Of a stretch of 64,000 nt of DNA, positions 22,782-35,727 are shown in pieces. The notes under the pieces were generated by a model. It had not been told where the DNA came from. It made no database searches and saw nothing but the letters and a program-made list of their open reading frames with translations. This stretch comes from Schistosoma mansoni. Its lineage: Eukaryota > Platyhelminthes > Trematoda > Strigeidida > Schistosomatidae. The DNA is taken from contig NC_031499.1 of the NCBI RefSeq assembly GCF_000237925.1, forward strand, positions 1,116,001-1,180,000, written 5' to 3'. Position 1 is the stretch's first letter; the number at the start of each line of letters is the position of its first letter. Position numbers and translations under genes: made by a program.

Positions 22782-25700
22782 TTAAAGGCTGTATTGTATT
22801 ACTACAAACGAACTGCTAACTTTATATGGTGTTTATATCATGCTATCTTTGGGTCAGTACCAATAATAAAACGTATGGTAGTGGACTACACTGATCACCG
22901 ATCAAAATATCTGCTATCTATGTGCAACAAACAATCCATGTTTTATGGGAAAGTGCTGATAGGAAACTGATAGTCGATTTCCCGACATAATCTACGGAGT
23001 TAGTTTTGGTGTGTGCACTGAGTGCCTGTTACTTGTTAAAAGCTTGTTCGAAGCTAGAAATGTATTCGGATAAAAGTAAGATGAGCTGTGACAGCTACAG
23101 TTCTTACTTAGGCTAGGCTGCACATGTAACAAGTCTTAAAGAACTGTCCTTTTGATTGGGCAGATTTTCCAGTCACATTGCATTAGCTTCCCAGAAAGCG
23201 AGTTTTAGCTTTGGAAGTTGACCAGAAGCATGACAATCCTGCTAGTGCACGTTTAAAAACTGGGCATCTCTTACTAGTCGCGTAGTCCGTAAACACATGG
23301 AGATTACCAAATCGCATTTATGGCGCTTTGGGACGTTATGACAAAAGATTACATGATAATTCGTTTCTTGGGTCTGATTGAATGGTACGTTATTGTCGAG
23401 ACATACAGGTGTTTGGCCTAGTGTTCAAATCTCATTCTCCGCGGCAACAAATCAGACAATTTCTAAGATTGGTTTACGAATAGCTAGATCAAGGGATGAG
23501 TCCATTTAGAGGATTCATATATAGTGTGATCCGAATGCTCTAGGGATAAGGACGAGGTTGATCATTCTAGATGTTAACTGCCTGGCAGTTATTATCGTTA
23601 ATAGTCTCTTGTTATTACTGATTCAATACAAAAAATCCCATGGTTTGTTCATGAAGAAATGGTGTATGTTAGCATACAGCGTCGTAATTAATACTAGGTG
23701 AATATTCTTGACCTTGTTCTCAACACTTAATCCACTTGCCTATTTGATTTTGGAGCAGTTCTCCGCAGACCACCTGGAATACTAGGTTTTGTCGTCGATC
23801 CTTGGTTTTCCTAACCCTAATTAATCTTAGCTAGTTAGTTGTGAACACTCGATTAAACTAGGTAACTCATATTGCAGCTTGTTTTAGAATCGACACGTCT
23901 CAAAGATTCACGTAACAGAAAGCATTCACATGTCAGTTGAACTGCATCTAATTTTGTTTTTACCGAAGCACTGATCAGATTTGTTTTGAAAGGTGGTGTA
24001 ACATAAATTCTAGACAAATGGTGTAACACAATTTATATTTCGTACATACGAATGACAGCATTCCAAACATGGTTTCATCAGTGCATTAGAATACAGGAAC
24101 ATTTAATTTAATGTTAGTGAGAAAACATTCCTCAGGCACAGGATAAAAATACAAATGTAATGGCAATGGGTGAAGGAGAAGTAAAGCAGGTTAATATACT
24201 CTAAACGTGGGTACAGCTTGGCTAAGGGAAACAAAAGATATGACAATATTGAAGAGCAACAGTATATACCTAACTAAATACAATAACAAGGATAATGAGA
24301 AATATGTTTTTTTGACCTCACATTATTTATAAAGTAGCGGTAGTCTTCCATATATTACACATTATTCAGACTTACATAGACCCACTGACGTACAAACCAC
24401 CGACAAATAACAAGTGTTACGACAAATTGAAGTACACTCACTTAATAATTGGAAAGGAGCTATTAACTTATCAGGGAGTCGGAATCTTAAATGAAGTAGT
24501 GTGTATAAAAATTGGAGTGTTACATGTAGAACAAGAAACAATAAAATGTAGACGAAGAAAGTATCGCACACACCTTCCAACGCCGTTAACTCTAAACAGT
24601 TACAGCTGATGGCAATGCTGTATGTGTAGTGTGCCGATGATGAACTAGACATATGATCTGATTGCTCTATACAATAAGCCCCATTGTAATTATTAATTTA
24701 ATTAATACTATTAGTTGTATTTGTTGATGTATTTAATGAGTTATCACTTGATTTCGATTTGCATTGATTTCCAGAAGCATCTAAGCATACACTGGTAGTG
24801 ACTTCATCGTCTTCTAAAACACCGAAAGAAATAGTACTTGAAATTAAGTTGGCTGAAAATTGATTTTAGAGAAACAGTAGGAAAAATGAAATATATATTT
24901 GGTCATTTTACAGCAACCCATGGAAATGTGAACATTCCTCAAAGCAGAAAACCAGGAGTATCTTTTTAAAGTAATTTAAATACTGTCTCAGTTAACTATT
25001 TGGTTGGATGTTCGTTTCAACGATGAAATATCATCAAGGATACACAAATATCGTCTTATTGTGTCAATACTATTCTAGGAGTCGATGAAATTCAGTTCAT
25101 AACTAATACCAAAGATTTTAGGTCTTGGAATTAAATACAATTATCATACATTAGTTTTTATCATTTACTTCGAGCTCATCTATCCATAAATACTCACTAT
25201 TTGTGGCAGTAAATTTACTCTATCTTCCTTGTCGAAAACACTTATGGAAGTTCTCAAAAGTAAGGTTATTTAGCTGTCTTTTTTCGCGTAATGCTAGAAT
25301 GATGTGCACAAACGATTTCCATCATATACTTTGACATGTTGCTCAAACTTCGTAGATATATGAGTAAAGATAATGCACTCTAAACATTTATTTAAACCTA
25401 AACCATGAAACACTCGACTTTCAATTAGAGGTACTAGTTCGAACGCTGTTAACTCCAGACTGGGGTACCAAATATCTGAGTCTAAGTCATAATTATTCAA
25501 TTATTAGATGACAATCTGCTAAGATGAATACGCTCTACAGTTAGGGAGAATATAAGCAAGATAATGTTAAGTAGGAACATTTATTACAACTTACTCCTGT
25601 CGTCTGACAAAGCTGTAAATCGATCAATAGAACTTCTTGGAGTACATGTTCGCTGATACTACTCCGGTATTTTGACCACTGTTATAACTAATTGATGAGC

Positions 25701-26057
25701 CCATCTGACAACCACCAGCTTTGATAGAACCGACATTGACTCAAGTGAGATGAATATATTAATGAGGATCTGGATTCGGTGTTGCAGTCGAAAAAAAATC
25801 ACATAAGTAGCATTTTGCATATAGGATTCCACTAGAACTTCTTGTTCCATAGCCAAACAATCAACAAAATCATTGTCAAATAATTAGTAACAAGAGTGTG
25901 AACGAAACAATGCAGGGTAAAAAAGTCAGAGCTTTTCAAAGCTGCCCGCCGTTTCGTTTTAAAGACCTTGGATGCCTGACAAGAGTCGGTCATTCCGTAT
26001 TTGAGTTGTTGACGCCCTGTTTGGTCTCCAATGGATTGCACGAATATCGGTTTTTTC
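22782..26057. other. Intergenic DNA, no gene recognised
   Basis: About 3.3 kb with short random frames only. Short tRNA-promoter-like stretches (for example around 23425 and 25436) may be traces of old SINEs, but none is good enough to call. No RNA gene, conserved protein or terminal repeats were seen. Confidence 0.5.
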
Positions 26058-26300
26058 GCTACAGTAAATCCGCAAAATCAATGCGAAAATTGTCAGTTTA
26101 GCTTTCTCTGTTTTGTAGTGTACACTTTGGCTCTTCTGTTGCTTCGTGGGCTCGTTTAGCTGAAGGCGCTCTATCATGCATCCGTACCAGATTACGTTTT
26201 GGAACGGCGTGGGAAACATCTCCTGCGATCATTAGCCAGATTAGATCAGTCACTCCTCGATATATTGATAGCCCATCAAATATATCATGTTTTCCGGAAT
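26058..26300 (+). repeat. Old LTR fragment of the CsRn1/Kabuki-like Gypsy family
   Basis: Diverged from the LTRs of the element at 34338-39653 but alignable: CAAAATCAATGCG, TAGCTGAAGGCGCTC, ATCATGCATCCGTACCAGAT, CGGCGTGGGA and CTCGATATATTGATA followed by ATCAAATATATC. It is truncated on the right. It has the same orientation as the later fragment at 28921-30081, so the two may be ends of one decayed element. Confidence 0.7.
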
Positions 26301-26476
26301 ACTTTATTTATTTATTTTTCGTTCATTATAAAAGTTCATTTATCACCATGACGGAAAAGAAAGAAAAACAATTTGGGTTAAAGAATATCCCCCCACAATC
26401 CATTTACGTAATTTATTTGGAAGGGAATAAAAGTTAGAAGTTGGATATTACCAGAGTTGAATACCGGCTCAGTAGT

Positions 26477-27989
26477 CTTGTTTTATATTAACGCCCACGC
26501 TCTCGCAAATAATCTAAAACAAACATCATAAAAATCCGTCCAGTGGTTTCGGAGATACAACGATTTTCATAGAACGGCTGGTCGGATTGAGATGATTCTT
26601 GTTTTATATTAACGCCCACGCTCTCGCAAATAATCTAAAACAAACATCATAAAAATCCGTCCAGTGGTTTCGGAGATACAACGATTTTCATAGAACGGCT
26701 GGTCGGATTGAGATGATTCTTGTTTTATATTAACGCCCACGCTCTCGCAAATAATCTAAAACAAACATCATAAAAATCCGTCCAGTGGTTTCGGAGATAC
26801 AACGATTTTCATAGAACGGCTGGTCGGATTGAGATGATTCTTGTTTTATATTAACGCCCACGCTCTCGCAAATAATCTAAAACAAACATCATAAAAATCC
26901 GTCCAGTGGTTTCGGAGATACAACGATTTTCATAGAACGGCTGGTCGGATTGAGATGATTCTTGTTTTATATTAACGCCCACGCTCTCGCAAATAATCTA
27001 AAACAAACATCATAAAAATCCGTCCAGTGGTTTCGGAGATACAACGATTTTCATAGAACGGCTGGTCGGATTGAGATGATTCTTGTTTTATATTAACGCC
27101 CACGCTCTCGCAAATAATCTAAAACAAACATCATAAAAATCCGTCCAGTGGTTTCGGAGATACAACGATTTTCATAGAACGGCTGGTCGGATTGAGATGA
27201 TTCTTGTTTTATATTAACGCCCACGCTCTCGCAAATAATCTAAAACAAACATCATAAAAATCCGTCCAGTGGTTTCGGAGATACAACGATTTTCATAGAA
27301 CGGCTGGTCGGATTGAGATGATTCTTGTTTTATATTAACGCCCACGCTCTCGCAAATAATCTAAAACAAACATCATAAAAATCCGTCCAGTGGTTTCGGA
27401 GATACAACGATTTTCATAGAACGGCTGGTCGGATTGAGATGATTCTTGTTTTATATTAACGCCCACGCTCTCGCAAATAATCTAAAACAAACATCATAAA
27501 AATCCGTCCAGTGGTTTCGGAGATACAACGATTTTCATAGAACGGCTGGTCGGATTGAGATGATTCTTGTTTTATATTAACGCCCACGCTCTCGCAAATA
27601 ATCTAAAACAAACATCATAAAAATCCGTCCAGTGGTTTCGGAGATACAACGATTTTCATAGAACGGCTGGTCGGATTGAGATGATTCTTGTTTTATATTA
27701 ACGCCCACGCTCTCGCAAATAATCTAAAACAAACATCATAAAAATCCGTCCAGTGGTTTCGGAGATACAACGATTTTCATAGAACGGCTGGTCGGATTGA
27801 GATGATTCTTGTTTTATATTAACGCCCACGCTCTCGCAAATAATCTAAAACAAATATCATAAAAATCCGTCCAGTGGTTTCGGAGATACAACGATTTTCA
27901 TAGAACGGCTGGTCGGATTGAGATGATTCTTGTTTTATATTAACGCCCACGCTCTCGCAAATAATCTAAAACAAACATCATAAAAATCC
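26477..27989. repeat. 121-bp tandem repeat, 12.5 copies
   Basis: Unit starts (CTTGTTTTATATTAACG) recur every 121 bases from 26477 to 27929: twelve full units and a 61-base partial unit. By eye the units are identical except for one C-to-T change in the twelfth (AAACAAATATCAT). The unit holds CATAAAAATCCGTCCAGTGG, TTTCGGAGATACAACGATTT and AACGGCTGGTCGGATTGAGA. It is not coding. The near-perfect identity points to recent amplification or homogenisation. Real copy number may differ, as short-read assemblies collapse such arrays. Confidence 0.97.
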
Positions 27990-28019
27990 TATCGGTTGTT
28001 TGCTTTTCAGTGCCGCAAT

Positions 28020-28559
28020 TTTTAAATCGTTAGTTTCGATAACCGATATAATTCTAATCTTAACGGCGCGTAAAATGAGAAGGCAAACGTTAGCAGTAAC
28101 CACAGTTGATTGTCGAATAACCCAGGTCAGAAAGCTATCAACACCTGAGCGAATATCAACGAGCGAGTGAACGGCATGCGAGCGTGTAAACAGGCTAATA
28201 AGCGAAGGAAGCTAACGAGGAGCAAGCGAGCGAATAGCAAGCAATTACATAGGCAATTTGTAGTCAAATTTAATAAGGGCACAGCAAACCAAAACAATGG
28301 CCGATAATAATATTTGCGTGCGTACATATATTGGTGAGGAGTATGAGTCATCGAATGATATTTAAGCAGTCAAAATTTCGGATAGAGTGTCATGTGCTCT
28401 AGTGGTATAGCAGTGCAAAGAATATGCAAGTTGTTACTATCCAAATGACGATATCTGTTAGGTAAGTTAATAAGAAGGGCTTAACCAAAATTGACTAGAA
28501 TCGAAATTGATTGTAGGATGTTTGCTATACCTTCATACAGAAATTTTTACAAACTTGTC
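28020..28559. other. No gene recognised
   Basis: AT-rich DNA between the tandem array and its diverged single-copy relative. No named feature seen. Confidence 0.4.
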
Positions 28560-28695
28560 TGCTGTTTGTTTTATTTTGACGCTCACGATCTGGGAAGTAA
28601 ACCACATAAATTTCATAAAAATCCGTTTGGTGGTTTCAGAGATACAACGATTTTCTCAAAATTTCATAAAACGGTTGGACGGATTCAGCCGATGT
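28560..28695 (+). repeat. Diverged single copy of the 121-bp unit
   Basis: Aligns end to end with one array unit: TTGTTTTATTTTGACGCTCA, CATAAAAATCCGT, GGTGGTTTCAGAGATACAAC, GATTTTC, then ATAAAACGGTTGGACGGATT. It differs at many positions and has about 10 extra bases after GATTTTC. It stands about 570 bp downstream of the array, so it is a likely relative of the sequence that was amplified. Confidence 0.8.
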
Positions 28696-28763
28696 TGATC
28701 ATAAAATGCCAAGTCACAAGAATAATACACCTTACTAAACATGGAAAAGAAGAGAAGCGTTAG

Positions 28764-28914
28764 GACAACTAGAAGTGGATAAAAGAGGCAATCACTTCAA
28801 CATGTTAGGAGGTTCTGGGCCACAGGAACAACCATCACAAGGAATGGATCACTGTCGATACACTGGATAAGATTGAAGAAAGGAGGAACAAGAAGGCTGG
28901 AATCAATATCAGCT
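28764..28914 (+). repeat. Duplicated LINE segment joined to Gypsy sequence
   Basis: About 150 bp nearly identical to 31572-31722 in the family B LINE (AAAAGAGGCAATCACTTCAA, then CAACCATCACAAGGAATGG), with only a few differences over the core. Right after AATCAATATCAGCT the sequence switches to the Gypsy fragment that follows. It is a chimeric junction with no target duplication seen. Confidence 0.8.
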
Positions 28915-28920
28915 CAATAT

Positions 28921-30081
28921 CAGTTCTTCAGCGTGAACTCAAATACTACATAGTCGATGAGAACGGAAATAACGATAGCATCAGCATCGATCGCATCAAA
29001 GCGCATTTAGAAGTAAATCCTATCCACGTCCATTTTCCTTCAGTACAATCGAACGGCTTCTACACTTATAATACCTCATCCAACAGCTAACATGCAGGTT
29101 GATACTTCGGCAGTATTTGAAAATGAACCCAAAACAACGCGTTCTGGAAGAAGGGTAAAGTTTTCAGAACATTGAACTGATTAGTGCACGTAAAACACTA
29201 TGTAACATTTTGTTTCGTCACGATTTTTCTTTTTATTATGTTTAAATTAAACCAATTTTAATATGCTTATATATATTTATTCCAAAAATAAAAACAAAAT
29301 TTCTTTTGTTTGCTAATATACTCATTTATATGTATACATTTTTATTTTTTCAAGGAAAATAACCATGCTGTTATAATAGCTTTTACGCCATTGCACGTTT
29401 ACGAAACGCATTTATATAAGTTCATTTTCCTTTTTTCCGCCCGCTTTAAGTCTTTACACACGTATGAGTGTAATTCGACACACACTTACATATCCTTTTT
29501 TCTTTTCCAGGATGGCTGGAAAAGATGAGAAAAAACGACGAAGTTTACAAGGAATCGAAATTTTCATTGTAATTCCTTTCCATCACTATATTGTACCACA
29601 TGGCCTCTTATGGTAAGGAAAGACGACCAAACGCTACTGAACATAGCAATTATCAGAAGATTGTTTACCAAAGACAAACTCGTTGGGTTCAAACTTCTGG
29701 CTGGTCACGTCTTAGGGTCATCAACACCCCACTAGGAGGGGGTGATCTGTAGCGGTAAATACATCCCCAAAATCAATAGCTCTGCAAGTCTTCGATATTT
29801 CATGCTGACCACATTAGTTATAATAATTATAATAGACTCAGCTAGCTGAAGGCGCTCGGTCATGCATCCGCACCAGATCACGAGTGGGAATGCCGTACTC
29901 AACTTCTCCTGCAATCGCTAGCCGGTTTAGATCAGTCGCTTCTCGATATATTGATAACTTATCAAATATATCTTTTGACCTCCTCACTTCTGACTTTTGA
30001 TTTCACTTGGTGGGAGCGATTCAATTATAGGTGTTACTGGTTAAAGTGTTGTCAAACTACAAATACCTGTGGCATCTTCAA
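28921..30081 (+). mobile_element. 3' end of an old CsRn1/Kabuki-like Gypsy element, broken
   Basis: Fossil 3' piece of the same broad Gypsy family as 34338-39653: the last part of the integrase region (about 28921-29180), the 3' untranslated stretch (with CAGGATGGCTGGAAAAGA near 29508), a purine-rich tract with a G run just before 29749, and an LTR from about 29749 to 30081. The LTR aligns over its length with the young LTRs but is clearly diverged, so it is an older insertion or subfamily. The rest of the element is missing or lies scattered upstream (see 26058-26300). Confidence 0.8.
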
Positions 30082-30429
30082 TACCTAACATGGATTACCC
30101 TTTCGTAATGTCCAAGATCCACGGCTATATTAATGACTGTATAGAACAAACATGACCTTACTAAAGAAATGTATTATGGAAAAGCAGAGAAACGTATATT
30201 AGAGAAACGGTTGCATAAGCCAGTTCATGGTGTGCACCTGAGTAGTTTGCACTAATTATCTTTGACCTTGACAATATTCAACACTCTCCAACGCTTAGTG
30301 AACTGTCGTATAATGTAGAAAAGATTTAGCTCCACGGCTGACATGACTGGTGCTTGATGAGATTTTAGCGGCCCTATACACTTATCATACTTTAAAACTT
30401 AGAGCCCCTTACTAAAATTTTCATACATA

Positions 30430-32445
30430 TATATACTCCGCCCGGAGCCCCTCTGCGGCTACGTCGATTCGAAACCCGGATAAAGGAGGAGGGTTGGGCA
30501 TGGGGTTAGAGACTACATCCCATAGAAAACTAACTGGCTAAATAAACGTTAACCAGAAAAAAATAGTTCAAACCATTTAAACTGTGCCCTGGGAGTTAGG
30601 TCTTCATTTAGAAGAGTTATGACGCCTCATGGTGAAAGCCGAATTCCTTCGAAAGTCACGAAGCTGATGCCCCTTCTGACAACCAGAGAAACCATTAATT
30701 TAGGTACATGGAATGTTTGTACAATGTGGGGGATCGGTAGAGTCACCAAATGGCTGCAGAAATGAAAAGATACAACCTCGAGGTGCTTGGAATCAGTGAA
30801 ACACATTGGATGCAGGTTGGGCAATAAATAGTAGCTTCAGGGGAGCTTCTGTTATGCTCCAGCCATCAAGAAGGAAATGCTCCACATACACAAGGAGTTG
30901 CATTGATGCTGTCCAAACAAGCAAAAAATGCACCTATAGGATGGGAATCTCATGGACTCAGGATCATCAAAGCCTCCTTCAAAACAAAGAAAGAGGGCAT
31001 TACAATGAACGTTATTCAATGCTATGCGCCTACCAACAAATACGATGAAGACCTTAAAGACCAATTCTACGATAGGCTGCAGTCGATCGTCGAGAAGTGC
31101 CCAACAAAGGACCTGACTATTCTGATGGGAGATTTAAATGCCAAGGTCGGAATGGATAACACCGGATCTGAAGACAGCATGAGACGACATGGACTAGGAG
31201 AAAGATACGAAAATGGTGAGAGATTCGTAAACCTATGAGCCTTCAATAAGCTGGTCATAGGCGGCACCATATTCCTACATAAACACGGATCACGCTACTC
31301 AGAACCAAATCGACTATATCTGCATCAAAACAAAGTTCAGGAGGACGTGAAAACCAAGAGAGGAGCTGATATAGCCCCAGATCATCACTTGCTGGTCTCC
31401 AAGATGAAATCGAAACTCAGGAAGTACTGGACAACGGGGTGGAAAACATCACAAAAGTTTAATATGGCTTTTCTTTGAGGTACTGACAGATTCAACGAAT
31501 TCAAGATAGCCCTCAGCAATAGGTTACAGGCCTTTCGCAATCTACTTAATGAAGAGGGGACTACTATGGAGAACAACTAGGAGGGGATAAAAGAGGCAAT
31601 CACTTCAACATGTTAGGAGGTTCTGGGCCACAGGAACAACCATCACAAGGAATGGATCACTGTTGATGCACTGGATAAGATTGAAGAAAGGAGGAACAAG
31701 ATGGCTGGAATCAATATCAGCTAAAGAAGAGCATAGAAAGCCAAGGCACAAGCTGAATACACAGTAATAAACAAGCCAGTGAAGGGGAGCATGAGAACCG
31801 ACAAACTTAAATATGTGGAAGATCTAGCAATGACAGCGGAAAAGGGTGCAAGAGAAGGAAACATGAGGCAATTGTATGATACAACAAGGAAACTCGCTGG
31901 AAATTACCGTAAACCAGAACGACCAGTGAAGAGCAAGGAAGGCAAAGTAATCACCAACACTAAAGAACAACGAAACAGGTAAGTAGAACACTTTAAGGAA
32001 CTCTTGAATCGACCAGCCTCACTGAACCCACCCAACATTGAAGCAGCACCCACGAACATCCCAATCAATGTTGGCCCACCAACAACTGAAGAGATCAGCA
32101 TGGCCATCAGAAAAATCAAGAGCGGTAAAGCAGCGGGGCCAGACAACATCCCGACAGAGATACTGAAATCAGATGTAGAAGCAAATGCAGAGATACTCCA
32201 CATTCTCTTCAGTAAGATTTGGGATGAAGAACAAGTGCCAACAGAGTGGAAAGAAGGACTTCTGATCAAAATAACAAAGAAAGGCGATCTCGGAAAGTGT
32301 GAGAACTACAGGGGATCACTCTTCTCTCAATACCAAGAAAAGTCTTCAACGGGGTACTGTTAAACAGAATGAAGAATTCCGTAGATGCCCAACTTCGAGA
32401 CCAACAGGCTGGATTCCGTAAGAATTGATCGTGTAGAGACCAAAT
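30430..32445 (+). mobile_element. RTE-like LINE (family B), 5' part
   Basis: Plus-strand LINE with its leader (30430-30680), an exonuclease-endonuclease-phosphatase domain and the start of RT. Endonuclease blocks: LGTWNVCTMWGIGRV, LEVLGISETHWMQ, NVIQCYAPTNKYDEDLKDQF, LTILMGDLNAKVG, then about 31300-31420 with TKRGADIAPDHHLLVSKMK. RT blocks: KGAREGNMRQLYDTTRKLAG, AAGPDNIPTEILKSD, DEEQVPTEWKEGLLIKI and KGDLGKCENYRG. Several stops and frame changes kill it. Near 32445 it switches abruptly into another LINE family. Confidence 0.85.
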
Positions 32446-33590
32446 AGCAACAACTATCGGGAGATAAGTCTACTTCAGATTGCGTCCAAACCATTGGCTT
32501 CTGCCATTCTTCGTAGGTTGCTTAAAACCTGAGAAAGATTGACTGGCGAGGAGCAAGCTGGTTTTCGTTCTGGTCGAGGATGCATTGGTCATATCTTCAC
32601 CCTCCGCCAAATGTTAGAACACCGTCATATAATCAGTTGGCAATCAATGTCCACAGGTACGTCATGTGCTTTGCACTCTCCAAGTACTCCTACAAGACTG
32701 GCAGGATTCTAATCCTGTACTCACCCTGGATGGTGAGCAGATTGAAGTAGTTGAGAAGTTCGTGTATCTAGGTAGCTATATAAGTGCTGGTGGTGGCGTG
32801 AGTGATGAGATCGATGCACGTATAATGAAAACCAGAGCGACTGATGCCAGTCTGGGTCATCTTTGGCGCCTTCGTGGTGTTAGATTGGCTGTAAAAGGCC
32901 GGATCTGCAACGCGTCTGTGATAGCAGTTTTGCTCTATGCTTGTGAAACCTAGCCTCTCCGAGTTGAGAATGTTAGACGACTCTCTGTGTTCGATCATCG
33001 TTGTCTCCGAAGGATTGCTGACATCCAGTGGCAACACCATGTTAGTAATGCAAAGGTTCGGCATCGTGTATTCGGGCGCAGAGACGATAATTCGATTGGT
33101 GTCACCATCTTGAAACACCGACTTCGATGGCTTGGACATGTTCTACGAATGTCGTCCCAGAGAATTCCACGTCGTGCATTATTCGCCGACTCTGGGACTG
33201 GTTGGAAAAGGCGGAGAGGTGGTCAGTGTATGACATGGTGTCGTGGTATGAAAGAATGCTGCAAAGAGTTGTCTTCTGTTGGTCCTTCACGACTCCCTGG
33301 CTGGGGTCCAAGAGATGGTGCAACACAGTGGCTAGAGACGTTATCAGATATGGCTCAGGATAGAATCCAGTGGCGATCCTGCTGTAACCTTCTTTTACTT
33401 TCTTCATAAAGAATGGTTATAACCTTCTTAACTGAAAGAGTCTTCTGGTTGTACATTTCAGTTCCCCCCATCATTACTCTTCTCTTTTTTTCATCCTATT
33501 TTTTCCTTTTATATATACGCATCTTCCCCCTTTCTCTTCCCATTCTCATTGTTTTGTGTGGCGCGTATATATCTGGTGCCCTCTTAAGAG
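32446..33590 (+). mobile_element. SR2-type RTE LINE, RT and 3' part
   Basis: Begins in RT (NNYREISLLQIASKPLASAI, EEQAGFRSGRGCIGHIFTLR), lacks most of the palm, and continues DGEQIEVVEKFVYLGSYISA, SVIAVLLYACET, FDHRCLRRIADIQWQHHVSN, LRWLGHVLRMSSQRIPRRAL and RLPGWGPRDGATQWLETL. A TAG at 32951-32953 and other lesions break it. The 3' end TGGCGCGTATATATCTGGTG matches the minus-strand copy at 42969-43372. The junction with family B at 32445 shows no clear target duplication. Confidence 0.85.
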
Positions 33591-33714
33591 GGCAACAACA
33601 CAAAGGACGTTATTACAGGAATATATTAGTTAAAGTAGATACAAGCGAAAGTAGAACCACTGCCGCATGGGCCAATCCATGGCGTATGATTAACTGATGC
33701 GCGTTGATTGTCCT

Positions 33715-33808
33715 TGACCTTGACGGAGATCGATGATCTGTTCGATATTTAGTGACCCAACTGCCGGATGATTTGGCTAGGGTTCAGTTACATTTCACTG
33801 GCCCTACA
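33715..33808 (-). repeat. LTR-edge fragment, copy 2
   Basis: Read from 33808 on the minus strand it starts TGTAGGGCCAGTGAAATG and aligns with 10585-10500 (see that entry). No internal element is attached. Confidence 0.55.
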
Positions 33809-34337
33809 GCAGTATTGGGGATAACCCGAAGTCGTTCAGAATGTCCACAGAATGCCAAAAATATTGGGTTTGTTCAGAGAACGTAGATGGGTTCCTCTAA
33901 AGTTGCCGAAACCACTGTGTAAATATTAGGGAAAAAAATCAAAATTTTTTGGGGTTTCATGATACTTTGCAAAAATTTTCTATAGTGACTTTCTTGAAAC
34001 ACATAAAACTTCCCACAAAATAGGGTGGTTGAGGAACGTTGCAAGCCAACCACCATTGCTTACAAAGATGGAGGAATGATAATTCCCGCTTTACTCTGAT
34101 TGGTCGCCAAGTGAACTGCCAAAATTACGAAACGGAGTTGAGTTTAATTGCAGTCACAGTTTTTTTAACCAACACATCATTTGTTCAGCGAACTAGTTGT
34201 ACAGTTTTTACAAACCATTTTATTGATTTAACCCTATGTTTCATTCTTATTCTTCTGGGATTGGAAACATCATGAATCAAAAAACCACGTGCATATTTAC
34301 ATACATAATATTATAATGAAAATCGTTTTAATGATTT
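33809..34337. other. No gene recognised
   Basis: AT-rich DNA with short frames only; the left flank of the young Gypsy insertion, ending with its target-site copy ATTT at 34334-34337. Confidence 0.5.
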
Positions 34338-34663
34338 TGTAGCTGTAAATAATTCCCCAAAATCAATAGCTCATTAAGTGTTCGACATTGGATGCTGACC
34401 ATGTTGTTTAAGTGGACTTGTTTAGCTGAAGGCTTTCGGTCATGCATCCGCACCAGATCACGTTGCAACACGGCGTGGGACACAGCTCCTACGTTTCATT
34501 AGCCAGCTTATAGAAAAGGTCCTCGATATATTGGTAACGAATCAAATATATCTTTCTTACCTCTCCTCGTCTGACTTCTGGTTTCTATCTGACTGGGAAC
34601 GATCGAATATAGAAGGTGCTACTGGTAGCTAGTTGTAAAACTAGAATATCCGTGGTATCCTCA
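34338..34663 (+). repeat. 5' LTR of the young Gypsy element
   Basis: 326 bp, starting TGTAGCTGTAAATAATTCC and ending CCTCA. It matches 39328-39653 almost perfectly. The equal lengths, TG...CA ends and adjoining primer-binding site define it. Confidence 0.95.
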
Positions 34664-34664
34664 G

Positions 34665-34682
34665 TGGTGAACCCGACGTGAT
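34665..34682 (+). other. Primer-binding site, tRNA-Trp type
   Basis: TGGTGAACCCGACGTGAT lies one base after the 5' LTR. It is complementary, with one mismatch, to the 3' end of eukaryotic tRNA-Trp (which ends in TCACGTCGGGGTCA plus CCA). Trp priming is known for the CsRn1/Kabuki group, so this supports the family call. Confidence 0.85.
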
Positions 34683-34846
34683 CTGGTACACCAAGTCAAT
34701 ATACTGTGAGTCTGTTCCATTTTGGAATATTATTATTCATTGTTATTCTTTATTTGAATTTTATGTATTGTGATATACCTTTTTTTTCGCGAATTTTTTT
34801 TTCTCGGACATATTTTAATTAAACATTCTTCGTTATCTATATTAAT

Positions 34847-35720
34847 ATGAAGGAACACTCACCCAAGGTCTTTAAGTTAAAGTCTATTCCCCCTATTTCG
34901 ATTCAGTTAACGCCATTTTGGCCCGACAATATCGAGTCCTGGTTCTGCTATGCAGAAGCCGATTCTTGCATGCACGGAATCACGGACTCGCGCACACGTT
35001 TCCTCGCGGTAGTTAAGGCGTTACCGCGCGAGTTTAACAGGTACGTAACACCTAGTATGTTTACTAGTGATGTTCCCGAACCTTACGAAACGCTTAAGCT
35101 ATCGATTTTAAAACGCGGAGACCTAACTGATCGACAACGGTTAGACAAACTCCTTAACAATATCAACTTGCAACATGGTTCTGCGACGGACATGTTGCTT
35201 AGAATGAGAGAAGTCATCGGCCAACGAACTTTCGATGATGGCCTATTTAGACAACTTTTCTTGTCTAAACTCCCTCAACAGGTGCAGGCAGTGCTTGTTT
35301 CACTTCAAAACAATGCCATAGATGAACTAGCTGCATCTGCCGATCGAATCTTGGAAATCACCAAATTTTCTAAGGCCGAGGTTTTTTCCATCAAAGAAAA
35401 ACCCCAATCGACCTCGACTGACATGGCCGAACTATGTCACACGCTTACAAGATATCTTAGAGTTCGTAATGACCGTAGTCGGTCAAAATCCTCACGTAGG
35501 AGCGTTTCACGTAAGCGATCTGTCTCTCGTGGTCGAGAGACAGACAACCCCGACTGGTGCTGGTATCACAACTAGTACGGTAAATCCTCTAGAAATTGCA
35601 GGAAGCCCTGCAATTATCCGACCCCAAAATCGAGTGACACGAAACACAGTTCGGGAAACTTCCCAGCCGGCACGCGTTAACGGCAACCGTAGCCAGCGAA
35701 CACAGCCGCCTCTTATATGT
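34847..35720 (+). mobile_element. gag region of the young Gypsy element
   Basis: The product starts MKEHSPKVFKLKSI and contains PFWPDNIESWFCYAEADS, SDVPEPYETLKLSILKR and a Gln/Leu-rich capsid-like helical region (about residues 20-190), then a basic Ser/Arg tract and a Cys/His motif. The helical block with WF..AE..F-type spacing is typical of Kabuki/CsRn1 Gag, which forms the particle shell. Part of a broken element. Confidence 0.85.
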
Positions 35721-35727
35721 CACTGAT

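Noticed and set aside
23400-23460. Intact tRNA gene
   Set aside because: Only a B-box-like stretch; no cloverleaf could be drawn. The same holds for the tRNA-like stretches near 16420, 25436, 56260, 60900 and 63920.
24362-24652. 96-codon minus-strand Cys/Leu-rich frame as a small membrane protein
   Set aside because: No family resemblance, no promoter or splice evidence, and AT-rich noncoding surroundings.
26477-27989. Regular repeats suggesting a CRISPR-like array
   Set aside because: The whole 121-bp unit is repeated with no variable spacers, and the genome is eukaryotic; it is a satellite-type tandem array.
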